In this document: one piece after another, positions 23,854 through 33,435 of the stretch | How positions within the stretch are numbered: the stretch's first letter is position 1 | Layout: every line of letters begins with the position of its first letter | IMG/VR virus record: IMGVR_UViG_3300048833_000740 | Span: 1-44,890 of that record | Length of the DNA stretch: 44,890 nucleotides | From: a virus | Reading direction: 5' to 3' (one strand) | Program-made: the position numbers and the translations under genes | Notes under the pieces: model-generated | Seen by the model: only the letters and a program-made list of their open reading frames with translations | Database searches by the model: none | What the model was told of the DNA's origin: nothing

Positions 23854-24235
23854 AAGGTTCAAGACTACCGAAAATAGCACCATAGGAATGCTTTTCGTGG
23901 ACAATGTTTTTGTCTGCTTCACCTTGGAGCTTGCGTGGCGAGGCAATGCACCAAAGCGGTCCTGCATCCCTGCCGGTAGGTATCCTATTGTATTCAGAAA
24001 TGATCCCGGGTCCAAATACAAATACCTACACCTCCATGTCAGGGATGTTCCGGGAAGAGAATGGATTCTCTTTCACATCGGTAATTTTCCGAAAGACACC
24101 CTTGGTTGTGTCCTGCCAGGATTGACCCATGGATTGGACAGTGTAGGTGGTTCTACCAAGGCGTTCAATAAACTCATGGATCACCTGAAAGGCGCTACCC
24201 AGATGAGTCTAACCATCGAAAACAAAACGCCATGA
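23831..24235 (+). CDS. DUF5675 family lysis-associated protein
   Basis: This 134 aa protein starts at ATG 23831; the longer frame from 23753 overlaps the holin gene and is rejected. It has the DUF5675 signature: IPAGRYPIVFRNDPGSKY, then LFHIGNFPKDTLGCVLPG with His82, Asn85, Asp89 and Cys93. The H-x-G plus T-x-G-C pattern resembles the active site of L,D-transpeptidase-type peptidoglycan enzymes, which supports a cell-wall role as endolysin, but activity is not proven. It overlaps the holin gene by 23 bases and the spanin candidate by 4. Confidence 0.65.
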   Translation: MKKQLRIERFKTTENSTIGMLFVDNVFVCFTLELAWRGNAPKRSCIPAGRYPIVFRNDPGSKYKYLHLHVRDVPGREWILFHIGNFPKDTLGCVLPGLTHGLDSVGGSTKAFNKLMDHLKGATQMSLTIENKTP

Positions 24236-24711
24236 AAAATTACCTCTACCTGCTTTTAGCCCTTGTTTTGGCGTGTAAGACTGTCAAGACCGACACGCAG
24301 ATCCGCGAGAGATTTGATTTTGATATCATTGAAGCTCCCGAGTTCGATTTTCTTTCCCTTGGCCAGTCCATTGACCTTGGAGGTGTCACATTGACCAAAC
24401 TGGAAGGAAACAAAGCAGCTGTAACCTCACCCGAAAAAACCACGGAACAGCAATCAACCGGAACCACAAACAAAGTCAAAGACAAATCAAAAACTAAAGT
24501 CAACATCAACTCCGGAAATTCCGTCAAAGATAAATTTAAGGATAAAAGCAAGGACAAATCCCAATCCGGAATAGATAAGAGCAAAACCAAAATCGAAGTC
24601 CCCAAAAAGTCATTCCTGAGGTGGATATTTGTTTTTGTCCTATTGGCTATCGGTGCGATTTGGTTTTTTTATCCTAGGATCAAAAAAGCCATCAAACCAC
24701 CATTCCTTTGA
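24232..24711 (+). CDS. putative single-molecule spanin (lipoprotein with C-terminal membrane anchor)
   Basis: This 159 aa protein has an N-terminal lipoprotein signal with LVLAC, the cysteine being residue 15. A Lys/Asp/Ser-rich linker with DKSK-type repeats spans about residues 80-125, and a C-terminal hydrophobic segment lies at about residues 131-147 (WIFVFVLLAIGAIWFFY). A lipid anchor at one end and a membrane span at the other, placed right after holin and lysis enzyme, is the architecture of single-molecule spanins that fuse inner and outer membranes. It overlaps both neighbours by 4 bases. Confidence 0.65.
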   Translation: MKNYLYLLLALVLACKTVKTDTQIRERFDFDIIEAPEFDFLSLGQSIDLGGVTLTKLEGNKAAVTSPEKTTEQQSTGTTNKVKDKSKTKVNINSGNSVKDKFKDKSKDKSQSGIDKSKTKIEVPKKSFLRWIFVFVLLAIGAIWFFYPRIKKAIKPPFL

Positions 24712-25529
24712 ATAAGCTATTTTACAACGGAGCCAATTACATCGAAATCCCGGGCAAATGGGAAGAGCTGGAGCGCTGGCAGATCGCCGCTCTCATTACA
24801 CACTTACACCAACCCGCAGACATCCACCTGCACCGGATCTCCTCCCTCCTGATCCTTGCAGCTACCAAAAACCATATTCAGCACCAGGGCATCATTGCCG
24901 GTCTTTCTGAGGAAAACCGCTATGATGTTGCCAAGTTCATGACCTATTGGCTGTATGATAAGCCCATTTATTTCACCCATAATCCCTTCCAAAAATTCAA
25001 AGGCTACTATGGCCCGGGTAAGGATTTCAGATACATGTATTTCGAGGAATTCATCAAGGCTGAAAAGTATTACAACACCTACGCCAAAGAACAGGATCCA
25101 TCCGCCTTGGACGGCCTGATCAGCTGCCTCTATCGGCCTAAGAGGTGGAAGTTTGACAAATCAAATCCCCTTAATCCCGAAGATTGCAGGGTATTGTATT
25201 CAGGCAAGCTTCAGGAAACCATGGCCGCCAAAGTCAAAGAATGGCCTGCTGAAATGAAGCTTTCACTGTTCTATTGGTTTGATTCCTGCCTTCAGCTGCT
25301 GGTCAAGACATTTCCCTGGGCATTCACTCCCGGAGAGACCATCGGGCCGAAGCTCAGGAATGACAGTCCCAAAACACTCTACCACATCGCCCGCGAACTG
25401 GCCAAAGGCATCGAACTGGAAAAAGTCCTCAGCCGCCCTGTGGTACCTGTCTTTTTTGAGCTGAATGAAGCCCGGATTGATGCTGAAAAAATGAAACTGG
25501 AGTATAAGCAAAACCAAAAGAAAAAATGA
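24708..25529 (+). CDS. hypothetical tail-region protein
   Basis: The start is a TTG within a 4-base TTGA overlap with the spanin-like gene, giving 273 aa. It is helical and aromatic-rich (YIEIPGKWEELERWQIAALI), with no signal peptide. The position between lysis and tail genes, and the length, would suit a tail assembly protein, but I do not recognise the family. It overlaps the next gene by 4 bases. Confidence 0.5.
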   Translation: MNKLFYNGANYIEIPGKWEELERWQIAALITHLHQPADIHLHRISSLLILAATKNHIQHQGIIAGLSEENRYDVAKFMTYWLYDKPIYFTHNPFQKFKGYYGPGKDFRYMYFEEFIKAEKYYNTYAKEQDPSALDGLISCLYRPKRWKFDKSNPLNPEDCRVLYSGKLQETMAAKVKEWPAEMKLSLFYWFDSCLQLLVKTFPWAFTPGETIGPKLRNDSPKTLYHIARELAKGIELEKVLSRPVVPVFFELNEARIDAEKMKLEYKQNQKKK

Positions 25530-26032
25530 CCATCGCCCAATACGACAGCTACTTTGAGACCATTGCCGGACAGCTCGCAGCCATTGGCCACACTCCCAGC
25601 AAGCCCAGGTATGCCCACTACCACATCGAGGAAGTGATAGTCGGACTCAGATCCAGTCTTGATCTCTCCGATTATTGTCTCCTTCAGGAAGATATCTCAG
25701 GACAGATCCAGTCCAAAGCCGATGAAGCTGTCAACGACATGCAGACAGGCGCCATTATGATTGTCAAGCATGTGCCGCACGATGACTTTGCCACCGAAAG
25801 GCAGGTCTTGGACCGGTCCTTGGTATTGGCCAAGCAAGTGGCCGCACGGATGATTGCCGACAAAAGACTGGCCATCCAGGGCAGCCTACCGGCTTTCCTC
25901 CGAGGACTCAATGTCTCCGGGTTTTACTACGAAAAAGCCCAGAACATCTTCGATCACTGCTTTGGGTACCGTCTCGAGTTCCAATACACCACCTCCGAGC
26001 ACCTTCTCATCAATCCCGATGAATGGCTTTAA
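25526..26032 (+). CDS. hypothetical late protein
   Basis: This 168 aa protein contains a helical N-terminal half (YFETIAGQLAAIGHTPSKPR) and a C-terminal region with aromatic and histidine residues (FDHCFGYRLEFQYTTSEHLL). It starts in an ATGA overlap with the previous gene. No motif is recognised. It could be a tail completion or assembly factor. Confidence 0.5.
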   Translation: MTIAQYDSYFETIAGQLAAIGHTPSKPRYAHYHIEEVIVGLRSSLDLSDYCLLQEDISGQIQSKADEAVNDMQTGAIMIVKHVPHDDFATERQVLDRSLVLAKQVAARMIADKRLAIQGSLPAFLRGLNVSGFYYEKAQNIFDHCFGYRLEFQYTTSEHLLINPDEWL

Positions 26033-26051
26033 CCAATTAACCCCTTCAAAC

Positions 26052-26399
26052 ATGAAATTCCCCCGCCTCTCCCTCAAACCAAAAAAAACTCCAAAATCCC
26101 AGAAGATTGTCACCAATACCCTGAAGCTCATCCAAAGCCTCAAAGAACTGGAGGAAAAAGGTGCGCTGCACATCAATAAAGAAACCCGTGAAATCCATCT
26201 AGTCCGTGAGATCTTCTGGGATGGAAAGGATGAAAAATGGAGAAAAAACTTCCTCAAAAACTGCCATTTCCTGATGGAGCGTCACCTGGAGCAAAAAACC
26301 AACCTCCCGATCCATGTCTATGCAATTGATCTTGATAAAAAAGAAAGAGGCGAATTCCTTACCCTTTATTTACCTAAATTCCGGATTATAAAAGAATAG
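26052..26399 (+). CDS. hypothetical basic protein
   Basis: I chose the ATG at 26052, which gives 115 aa (MKFPRLSLKPKKTPKSQKIV). The longer frame from 25854 shadows the previous gene. The N-terminus is strongly basic. The C-terminal part mixes helix and strand (LPIHVYAIDLDKKERGEFLT). It ends just before the AT-rich accessory gene. Function unknown. Confidence 0.5.
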   Translation: MKFPRLSLKPKKTPKSQKIVTNTLKLIQSLKELEEKGALHINKETREIHLVREIFWDGKDEKWRKNFLKNCHFLMERHLEQKTNLPIHVYAIDLDKKERGEFLTLYLPKFRIIKE

Positions 26400-26500
26400 A
26401 GTAAAATAATCCATGAAAATAATAGCTTCCTTTTATTAAGGGTAAATTTTTCATAGGATTAATGCTCTTTAGATTTGCTTAAATTATCAATATTATAAAT

Positions 26501-26531
26501 TTTGTTTTTGTTGGTCTCAATTATAAATTTA
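26501..26531 (+). promoter_or_regulatory. candidate promoter of the accessory nuclease gene
   Basis: TTTG (26501-26504), 19 bases, TAAATTTA (26524-26531) differs from TAnnTTTG in the last base only. It lies 53 bases before the start of the AT-rich gene, which suggests independent transcription. This AT-rich region makes chance matches likely. Confidence 0.4.
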
Positions 26532-26584
26532 ATTGAAAGTATAGTTTCTTGCTTTCATAATATTTTTATATTTTTCTTTAAAAT

Positions 26585-27586
26585 ATGGAACATAAACTTC
26601 AAATTTCATCGTCTTATAAGAGTATTTTAACATTTCAAGATATTCTGGAAAGTTCTGGTACACTTATAACAAAAGTTCTGGATATTGATTTTAATGCTTT
26701 TTATGAAATGATTTTTAAAGTTCAAAATGAAGAATTCAATTTTGAGTTTGGGATTCAGAAAAACGTATTAATTGTAATTAGAAATAATATTACGCTAAAA
26801 ATTGATCTTAAATTATATCCTAGTTTAAACAATCAATATTGGATTGGAGTATCTTGGTCCAATTCAACATTAAGTTTAAGTCTAAAAATAATTAATCCAG
26901 AGGGTGAACCTATTTTTATTCATGAGGAAACAGAAACCGACCTTGTCATCCCTTCATTTTCATTGATTTCAGAAGCGCGAAAATTAAACCTATTGCCAAT
27001 TATAGAATACGATTCTATACAGGATTTTGTTAATAAGGTGCTTTCTTGTTTAGTCTCAGTTCAACAGAAAATTGAGGAATCCGGAGCCTACTACTCATTT
27101 TGGAATGTTCTATATGAAGGAAGTCAAATATCTGAGAGAAAACCTAAAAAAGAAATTGAAATTCAACCAATAATACAAAGCCTATTATCAGATCAATGTC
27201 TAATGGCATCAATCGAGATAATTCCAGAATACAAAAGTGGAGCCGGGGATTTAGATTTTCTGTTTATTGGGAGAATCAAAGACCGGCCTAATGGATATTT
27301 TTGTGCTGAATTTAAAAATGCCCATTCGGCTGATCTAGAAAAAGGCCTTGCAGTTCAATTACCAACTTATTTAGAAAATAGAAAGACAATTTTTGGTGCT
27401 TATTGTGTTTTAAATTATTTTGGAGAGTGGTTTCCATTGCAAGAAAAGTTCATTGAAAAAGACATTCTCAGCTTTCTTTATGATGTTCAGAGGAAAGCAA
27501 AGAACCCCTTGCTTAAAAAGATAAGGATTCTAATTTTTAATCTATCAAAGCCCAATTCTGCTAGTAAAAAGAAGAAAATTAAATAG
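26585..27586 (+). CDS. PD-(D/E)XK nuclease-like accessory (moron) protein
   Basis: This 333 aa protein is distinctly AT-rich next to its neighbours and is flanked by non-coding gaps, as expected for an accessory gene. Residues 221-262 contain Gly-Asp (221-222), Asp224, Glu242-Phe-Lys244 and Gln258-x-x-x-Tyr262. Together these match a PD-(D/E)XK nuclease core with a RecB-like QxxxY motif. The N-terminal 130 residues are beta-rich and unrecognised. Roles in defence against other phages or in DNA processing are possible; no partner gene is visible. Confidence 0.6.
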   Translation: MEHKLQISSSYKSILTFQDILESSGTLITKVLDIDFNAFYEMIFKVQNEEFNFEFGIQKNVLIVIRNNITLKIDLKLYPSLNNQYWIGVSWSNSTLSLSLKIINPEGEPIFIHEETETDLVIPSFSLISEARKLNLLPIIEYDSIQDFVNKVLSCLVSVQQKIEESGAYYSFWNVLYEGSQISERKPKKEIEIQPIIQSLLSDQCLMASIEIIPEYKSGAGDLDFLFIGRIKDRPNGYFCAEFKNAHSADLEKGLAVQLPTYLENRKTIFGAYCVLNYFGEWFPLQEKFIEKDILSFLYDVQRKAKNPLLKKIRILIFNLSKPNSASKKKKIK

Positions 27587-27700
27587 AATCTAATTTTTTG
27601 ATTGTTATGTATTTGTATTAATTGGGATTCATAAAACCCCTTTTTTTGTCCAATTCACCACCATTCTCAACACATATCTTTTGTCATTATTCACAAAGAT

Positions 27701-28858
27701 ATGTCTACTTCCCTCATCTCCCCCCTCCCTCACTTTCACCCAATCCTAAATCCTCTCCTTGTCAAGCTTCAGGATCCTGACAACCTCGCCGCTGACAACG
27801 AGGAACCTACCGAAATTGAAATTCAGCTGGAGATTGAGGATGAACCTTTTTCGGATGAATGGCGGCGTATCGGCGAATTTCTAAATCCCTACAGCCCCGA
27901 TTACACTGCTTCAGTATTGCTTCACCGTGCCCTTCATGGGGTATTGGATACAGCTCCCCCATCCTTGACAGCAGTAGGATTGCAGCCGCTCCCCGGTCTG
28001 ACTGCCCGATACAGGCTCCGGGCAAGGGACATTATCGGAGGCGTGGCCACAGGTGGATTTGCTGTCACTGATCCGGCTTGGGCTTGGCTCGCAGGCCGCA
28101 GCTATACTGATCAAAACAAAAGCTATTCGAAAGGAGCGGAATATTCATTTGGACAGCGGGCATTCAAATTTCTCCTCACAGACGATGATCCAAGGTATAT
28201 CCAGATCGGACAGAGGATCCATGTGGAGTTTCTGTGTTTCCAGGCCGGTACAGACATCAAGCTCCGGATCAACGCCAATTATACAGATGCCACAACCGAA
28301 CTCTTTGAAACAAGCCTCGGAAACCTTGAGGAAGGAAAAGGATACTATATCAATGCGCCGACCCCGGCATGGACCAAAGAACTTTCCCATTTCACCATTG
28401 GCTTAGGAGGATTCTTTGGCGCAGCCTCGGAAGTAATCACCTGCAGATACAAAAAAGCCAGCCCTTACAAAAAAGAAGTCTTTTACCGCAACTCCATGGG
28501 CGGCTTCCAAAACTTCATTTTTGGAGGAAAAACAGAAAAATTCCAGAGCGAATCCGGCGATATCCTAGACCCCGTTTCCTATCCTCCGGAGGATGGTACC
28601 AAAGGACATTCTTTGGTTTTCAATCAAAGGACTCAGGACAGCTACGTCCTTAGAAGCGGTTGGATTACGAGGCTTGAGAGACTCGCTTTAATGGATATGC
28701 TCCTACATAACCAAGCCTACCTGGTGGTAGGTTCGGAGCTGCGAAAGCTCATCATCACCAACGCCACACAGCAAATCGAAAAAGATGGAGAATATCTCTA
28801 TGCCATCGAAATCCAAGCACGATTAGCCTACGAAAACACCGCCTTAACCGCCCTCTAA
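27701..28858 (+). CDS. tail-associated structural protein (putative)
   Basis: This 385 aa protein lies upstream of the large tail protein, with the spacing of a tail operon. The sequence is beta-rich and polar, with GLTARYRLRARDIIGG near the middle and a C-terminal region that looks like a small sandwich (YLVVGSELRKLIITNATQQI). There is no signal or membrane segment. A distal tail or baseplate role is plausible by position only. Confidence 0.55.
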   Translation: MSTSLISPLPHFHPILNPLLVKLQDPDNLAADNEEPTEIEIQLEIEDEPFSDEWRRIGEFLNPYSPDYTASVLLHRALHGVLDTAPPSLTAVGLQPLPGLTARYRLRARDIIGGVATGGFAVTDPAWAWLAGRSYTDQNKSYSKGAEYSFGQRAFKFLLTDDDPRYIQIGQRIHVEFLCFQAGTDIKLRINANYTDATTELFETSLGNLEEGKGYYINAPTPAWTKELSHFTIGLGGFFGAASEVITCRYKKASPYKKEVFYRNSMGGFQNFIFGGKTEKFQSESGDILDPVSYPPEDGTKGHSLVFNQRTQDSYVLRSGWITRLERLALMDMLLHNQAYLVVGSELRKLIITNATQQIEKDGEYLYAIEIQARLAYENTALTAL

Positions 28859-28861
28859 CCC

Positions 28862-31576
28862 ATGCTAATCCTTCTAAAGCAAACCCCAACCGGTATCTAT
28901 GCCTATCCACCCGATATCCCCGAAAACGAGGTTTGCACAGCTGTCTATTTCGATACCGTCACCAAGACCATCTACACATCCGGCACCGTAGGAGGAGGAA
29001 GTTTTGAAATGGCCACCGGGCAATTGGTTTGGACAGATCCATCCAACGGTGACGTTTACACCTACGACGGCATGGAAGGCGTAGACCTGACTGCAGGATT
29101 AGGCCCCGAACCGGCCAAGACTTTCACCCTGATCCTGAAGACCAATCCACGCGGATCCACACTCCCTATCCTCGACCTCAGCCCTGCAGGTCCTTATGTG
29201 GAAGGTGCTGAGGTGGACATATCCATTTTGGTGGCCGGGGGAGGATGGGAATTTCTTAATTGGACACTGGATGGGGAGGAAGAAAGCGCCATTCACGACT
29301 TCACATTTACGATGCCTGGAGCGGATACTATTTTGGTGGCCAATTTCCAGCCTATCGAGGATCCTGTTTATCCAGGTGAACCAAGTACAGTTCCTGTTAC
29401 TTCCTTTGTTCCTTCAAGCTTCTACCCACTCGAGATCCGGGTCAACCGAACCCAGATTCCGATATCGGGCATCACTAATAATATCAACACCGGTATTTTC
29501 ACCGATGAGATGGAAGGCGATTACAGTTTTCCTCTCAATATTCCGGTCACAGAGGCGATATCGGTAGCGCTGAACCTGCCTAATGATCCCCAATCGATCT
29601 GGGAATTTTCCAAGGCTATCCCTGCAGAACTTTGGTCACATGGCAACCGCAGCTACCGTGGCCACCTCAATATCATGGATGCAGATGAGAAATCTATCAA
29701 AGCCACCTTTGTCTTTGATTCCGGATTTTTCATTGACCAAAACAAGTCAAGATCAATCCGGGATTGCTATGGGGATGCAGACACCATCACCCTAGACGAA
29801 CCAAAATATGCTGTCGGAGGATATGAGCTGCGCTTTAATTTCCGTGATATGAGATTGACGGTAAACGGTACCGCCAAACTCTTCCTGAAGGCAAGTTACC
29901 CAGACCACCTTACCATGTTGGACGACATGGCAGATTACTTGGAGGGATTGCCGATCAACCTTAAAGTGACAGTCCAATACAGCGAAGACCTGACCGACGA
30001 ATCATCCCGGATCATTGTATGGGACACCAACATAGTAAGCACCATCACCCTAGCCCCTGTGACCGGGACAAGTAGGTACTCGAGAGCCCGAAGGCTGACA
30101 AACGAGCGGTACATCATGAACGCCTGGGATTCCGTGGATGAAAGCAAACGAATTGCCTTCCCGACGATATACAACCGCGAGCTCTACGAGGGAAACAACC
30201 AACTCCATGATGGGATTGTCAACCGTTACGACTCGGAAGGAAGATTGTATTTTGGAAATATTTCCTACCTGACTTATTCTGAATCTTTCAGATGGGAAAA
30301 TGTCATCATTCCTTTCCTCTATCTCACAGATGTTGTCAAGACAGTTTTTGCGAAGCTAAATATCCAGGTCTCCGGAAGCTTCTTCGATGATGATAGGGTT
30401 AAGCGAATGCTGCTTTACAATAACCGCACCCTAGACTTTGTGCAGATCAGCGTCAACGGTACACCATCACGAAGGACAGCTGTGGCCATTCATTGGGGAG
30501 ACGGCAACCCAGACCAAGAAACCTACCGCTACCAAAACGTTCATGATTTCAATATCAAATTGAAAAACCATGTTCCGGATTATCCGATCATCACTTTCCT
30601 GAAGGCCCTGAAAAATTACTTCGGACTGAAGTATGATTTCAATATCCTGCAAAACAGGGTTGAAATCCGCTTCATCCGTGACGTGATCCGCTCCATGGAG
30701 ACCCTAGATATGACCAGAAAGTCAAGCCGGGTATTCAAACTTAGTCACGGCAAAGAGGAAGGATTTAATTTTGTTTATGAGCCAAAAGACCCGCTGCTGG
30801 CAGATGGCCAGCCAAAATCCGAACCGGATCCTGATTACAATGTGACCAATTTCCTGGCGCTGGATACGCTTGACGCTGAGATCGGAGAAACTGCTTTTGT
30901 CCGTAGCTTGAGAGCCTTTTTCACCCTCACCACTGATCAAGACAATCCCCCATTCTGGAAGCTTACTGCATTCATGCAGAGGGACGACAGCGCGGGCAAC
31001 CCCCCTCAAGGGGGGCAGGGGGGTAGGAGGTCGTGGACAATCGGAATGGTTCCCCTCGTCGACGGACTCTTTGACGGCCGCAAGATGCCGGCCATCGAGA
31101 TGACCGCCAATAATCCCGAAGTCAATCTGAACAATGAAGATACCGGAATCCGGATCTTTGCCTTTTATGGCAAGCAACTGGATGCTTCAAATCAGCCTTA
31201 TAGTTTTGCGAGCTGCACCCGATACAATGCCAAGGAACTGGCAAGTAGCAATCAGTTTGACCTGGACATCAGATCTGAGGATTCCTATCCTTTTTTCAAA
31301 GACCTGGAGGCGATCATTGACCGAGGCAAGGAGTATGAAACCAACCTGATCCTAAATGACTCCGATATCGTGAACCTGTCCAAGACAAGGAGGATTCGCA
31401 TAGTTAATATTGACTACCTCATTGACAAGATGGAAATCACACACTCCGAGCGTGATTATGCACTGGCTAAGGTCAAGATGTGGAAGATCAGCCTTACACG
31501 GCCAGCCAACAAACCGGATGTATTCAGCACTGTCAATGATGGATTTGACTATGATTTTGACTTTGACCTGGATTAG
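28862..31576 (+). CDS. large tail protein with InlB-like repeat
   Basis: This 904 aa protein starts 4 bases after the previous stop. Residues about 86-165 contain an InlB-type B repeat (FTLILKTNPRG, then GWEFLNWTLDGEEES and FTMPGADTILVANF). The same type of domain occurs at the C-terminus of the tailspike at 33432-35102. The remainder is beta-rich and long, as expected for a tail hub or receptor-binding protein. Codons around 31010 include an unusual G/C run (CCCCCTCAAGGGGGG). Tail function is inferred from position and size. Confidence 0.65.
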   Translation: MLILLKQTPTGIYAYPPDIPENEVCTAVYFDTVTKTIYTSGTVGGGSFEMATGQLVWTDPSNGDVYTYDGMEGVDLTAGLGPEPAKTFTLILKTNPRGSTLPILDLSPAGPYVEGAEVDISILVAGGGWEFLNWTLDGEEESAIHDFTFTMPGADTILVANFQPIEDPVYPGEPSTVPVTSFVPSSFYPLEIRVNRTQIPISGITNNINTGIFTDEMEGDYSFPLNIPVTEAISVALNLPNDPQSIWEFSKAIPAELWSHGNRSYRGHLNIMDADEKSIKATFVFDSGFFIDQNKSRSIRDCYGDADTITLDEPKYAVGGYELRFNFRDMRLTVNGTAKLFLKASYPDHLTMLDDMADYLEGLPINLKVTVQYSEDLTDESSRIIVWDTNIVSTITLAPVTGTSRYSRARRLTNERYIMNAWDSVDESKRIAFPTIYNRELYEGNNQLHDGIVNRYDSEGRLYFGNISYLTYSESFRWENVIIPFLYLTDVVKTVFAKLNIQVSGSFFDDDRVKRMLLYNNRTLDFVQISVNGTPSRRTAVAIHWGDGNPDQETYRYQNVHDFNIKLKNHVPDYPIITFLKALKNYFGLKYDFNILQNRVEIRFIRDVIRSMETLDMTRKSSRVFKLSHGKEEGFNFVYEPKDPLLADGQPKSEPDPDYNVTNFLALDTLDAEIGETAFVRSLRAFFTLTTDQDNPPFWKLTAFMQRDDSAGNPPQGGQGGRRSWTIGMVPLVDGLFDGRKMPAIEMTANNPEVNLNNEDTGIRIFAFYGKQLDASNQPYSFASCTRYNAKELASSNQFDLDIRSEDSYPFFKDLEAIIDRGKEYETNLILNDSDIVNLSKTRRIRIVNIDYLIDKMEITHSERDYALAKVKMWKISLTRPANKPDVFSTVNDGFDYDFDFDLD

Positions 31577-31578
31577 AC

Positions 31579-33435
31579 ATGCCCACCGAACTACAGATCA
31601 CCAAGCCCGATATTCCTGTTAAGAACAAGGCCAGTAACCTTGCTTCCCAGAGAAAATTCCGGGCCACAGAAGCCAACAAAATTGTCCAGGCATTCGAAAA
31701 AGCAGATCTGAACTTTACAGCTTTGCTGGAGGCAATTGCCACAATTTCACTTACTCCGGGACCTCCGGGATCAAATGCATATCAAATTGCGGTGGCCAAT
31801 GGCTTCGTAGGAACTCAAGAAGCATGGCTAACTTCCCTGGTCGGATCCGCTGGCCAAAATGCTTACCAATTGGCTGTGGCCAATGGCTTTGTCGGTGACC
31901 AGTCCGCTTGGTTGGCTTCGCTGGTAGGAGCTGCTGGTGCACCTGCAGTCATGACCAGAACAAGCAACACATCATTGGCTGTGGGTACAGGATCCAAGAC
32001 ATTCACCTATACTTCCGCACCCAACCTTGGATGGGTGTACGGCATGAGATTAAGGGCTAGTTATCTTGGTAACTTTATGGAAGGTATTGTGGACTCTGTA
32101 AGCTCTACAGTCGTCACATTAATTGTGGACCTAGTAGGCGGATCAGGCACACATGCAGGTTGGACTATCGGTGTGGCAGGGCAGCAGGGAAGTCCTGACA
32201 CAGCTACCCAAATCCGGGACAAGATCAATACCCTGACAGGTGCAGACCGGTTGGCAGTGGATGTGTTAAAAGACTTTGTGACGGCGGTTTTTGCAGAAAT
32301 ACAATCAAATGTCTCATTACCATCGCCTCAATTTGAAACTATTTCAGGGGTAACGCATATCAAAACACTTACTCAATCGGCAGATGGTTCTGCTGTGGTA
32401 TTTGATCGCGCTATCAGAGAAATAGGCTCATTTGATGAGTCTTTAGGGTCAATAACATTTTCACTTGCAACAGCACAAAAGTACAACAAATGCTTTGCCT
32501 GGATACAGTCTGGCAGTACACCATCATGGTACACGGCTGCTGAGTTTGCAAGCGGAGATGACACGGTGGTATTGGATATCTCCGGAGATGCATTTTCAAC
32601 GGCTTCCGACAAGGTGAACCTATGTGAGTTTGTGTACATTACCCCACTATTGATAGCACTGAATGTGAGGGTGTTTAATAGTGCTGTTATTTTTGACCCG
32701 GAAATGCTATTCAGATTCAGATTTGATGAGGAAAGTGTGCTGACAGATAGCCCTTTCTTATCATATGAAGGACTTTATGCTGAAGAATTTATCGGTGAAA
32801 TATCGAATCCAGGAGATGCTGTTTGGATAAACAACGGCGGAGGAGATGTCGGATTGGGGATTTCACGGCATCCAACAACAGCAGGGTTAAGATCAGTTTT
32901 TAAGGTCGAGAGAGGCATAAACGCGCAAACAATATTTCAAGCTGGAACCGGGTTTACACTTATTTGGGATTTTGTATGGAGAGACCCAGGAGCAGTTTCT
33001 GTTGACACCTCTTTTCTTGCAAACAAAGATGCTACATCAGTTAGCGGGATAAAACTGTATTATGAAAACGATGGGACTGACAGGATCAGATGTTACATTA
33101 ACTCTGTCTTAAAATCCTTCAGTTATGACCTGAGTTATAACACACGGTATCAAATTGCATTTACATTTCACAATGACACTGTACTTTCAACCGGTACTTT
33201 GAAAGTTTACATCAAATCAACCCAGATTTCATTGCCTTTCACAGAGATATATTCTGACGCAAGTTTTGGTGTGCAGACTTTGGATATAATGGGCACATAT
33301 GGTCAATTGACATCTTGGAAGGTCAACGAAACATCAAGCACCCAAAGAGAGTATGATCTTTTTTATCTTGAAATGTGGAGAAAAGCACTTTCAGCAGCTG
33401 AGGTTGAAAATATTATCAATTCAGTGATCCCATGA
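31579..33435 (+). CDS. tail fibre with collagen-like repeats and lectin-like C-terminus
   Basis: This 618 aa fibre protein has a short helical N-terminus, then GPPG followed by two 28-residue repeats (NAYQIAVANGFVGTQEAWL at 66 and NAYQLAVANGFVGDQSAWL at 94). Such repeats occur in Bacteroidota phage fibres. The C-terminal 250 residues are beta-rich (FTLIWDFVWRDPG, SGIKLYYENDG), compatible with a LamG/concanavalin-like sugar-binding domain. The role is host surface recognition. It overlaps the next gene by 4 bases. Confidence 0.7.
   Translation: MPTELQITKPDIPVKNKASNLASQRKFRATEANKIVQAFEKADLNFTALLEAIATISLTPGPPGSNAYQIAVANGFVGTQEAWLTSLVGSAGQNAYQLAVANGFVGDQSAWLASLVGAAGAPAVMTRTSNTSLAVGTGSKTFTYTSAPNLGWVYGMRLRASYLGNFMEGIVDSVSSTVVTLIVDLVGGSGTHAGWTIGVAGQQGSPDTATQIRDKINTLTGADRLAVDVLKDFVTAVFAEIQSNVSLPSPQFETISGVTHIKTLTQSADGSAVVFDRAIREIGSFDESLGSITFSLATAQKYNKCFAWIQSGSTPSWYTAAEFASGDDTVVLDISGDAFSTASDKVNLCEFVYITPLLIALNVRVFNSAVIFDPEMLFRFRFDEESVLTDSPFLSYEGLYAEEFIGEISNPGDAVWINNGGGDVGLGISRHPTTAGLRSVFKVERGINAQTIFQAGTGFTLIWDFVWRDPGAVSVDTSFLANKDATSVSGIKLYYENDGTDRIRCYINSVLKSFSYDLSYNTRYQIAFTFHNDTVLSTGTLKVYIKSTQISLPFTEIYSDASFGVQTLDIMGTYGQLTSWKVNETSSTQREYDLFYLEMWRKALSAAEVENIINSVIP
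31774..31941 (+). repeat. two tandem 84-base repeats in the fibre gene
   Basis: Two units of 84 bases, each encoding 28 residues beginning NAYQ, lie at 31774-31857 and 31858-31941. They differ at several codons, so they are old or selected and not a recent slippage event. Confidence 0.75.

Noticed and set aside
24708-24711. Start of the 273 aa gene at TTG considered doubtful
   Set aside because: No nearby in-frame ATG gives a better start, and the overlap with the preceding stop fits the operon style, so the TTG start was kept.
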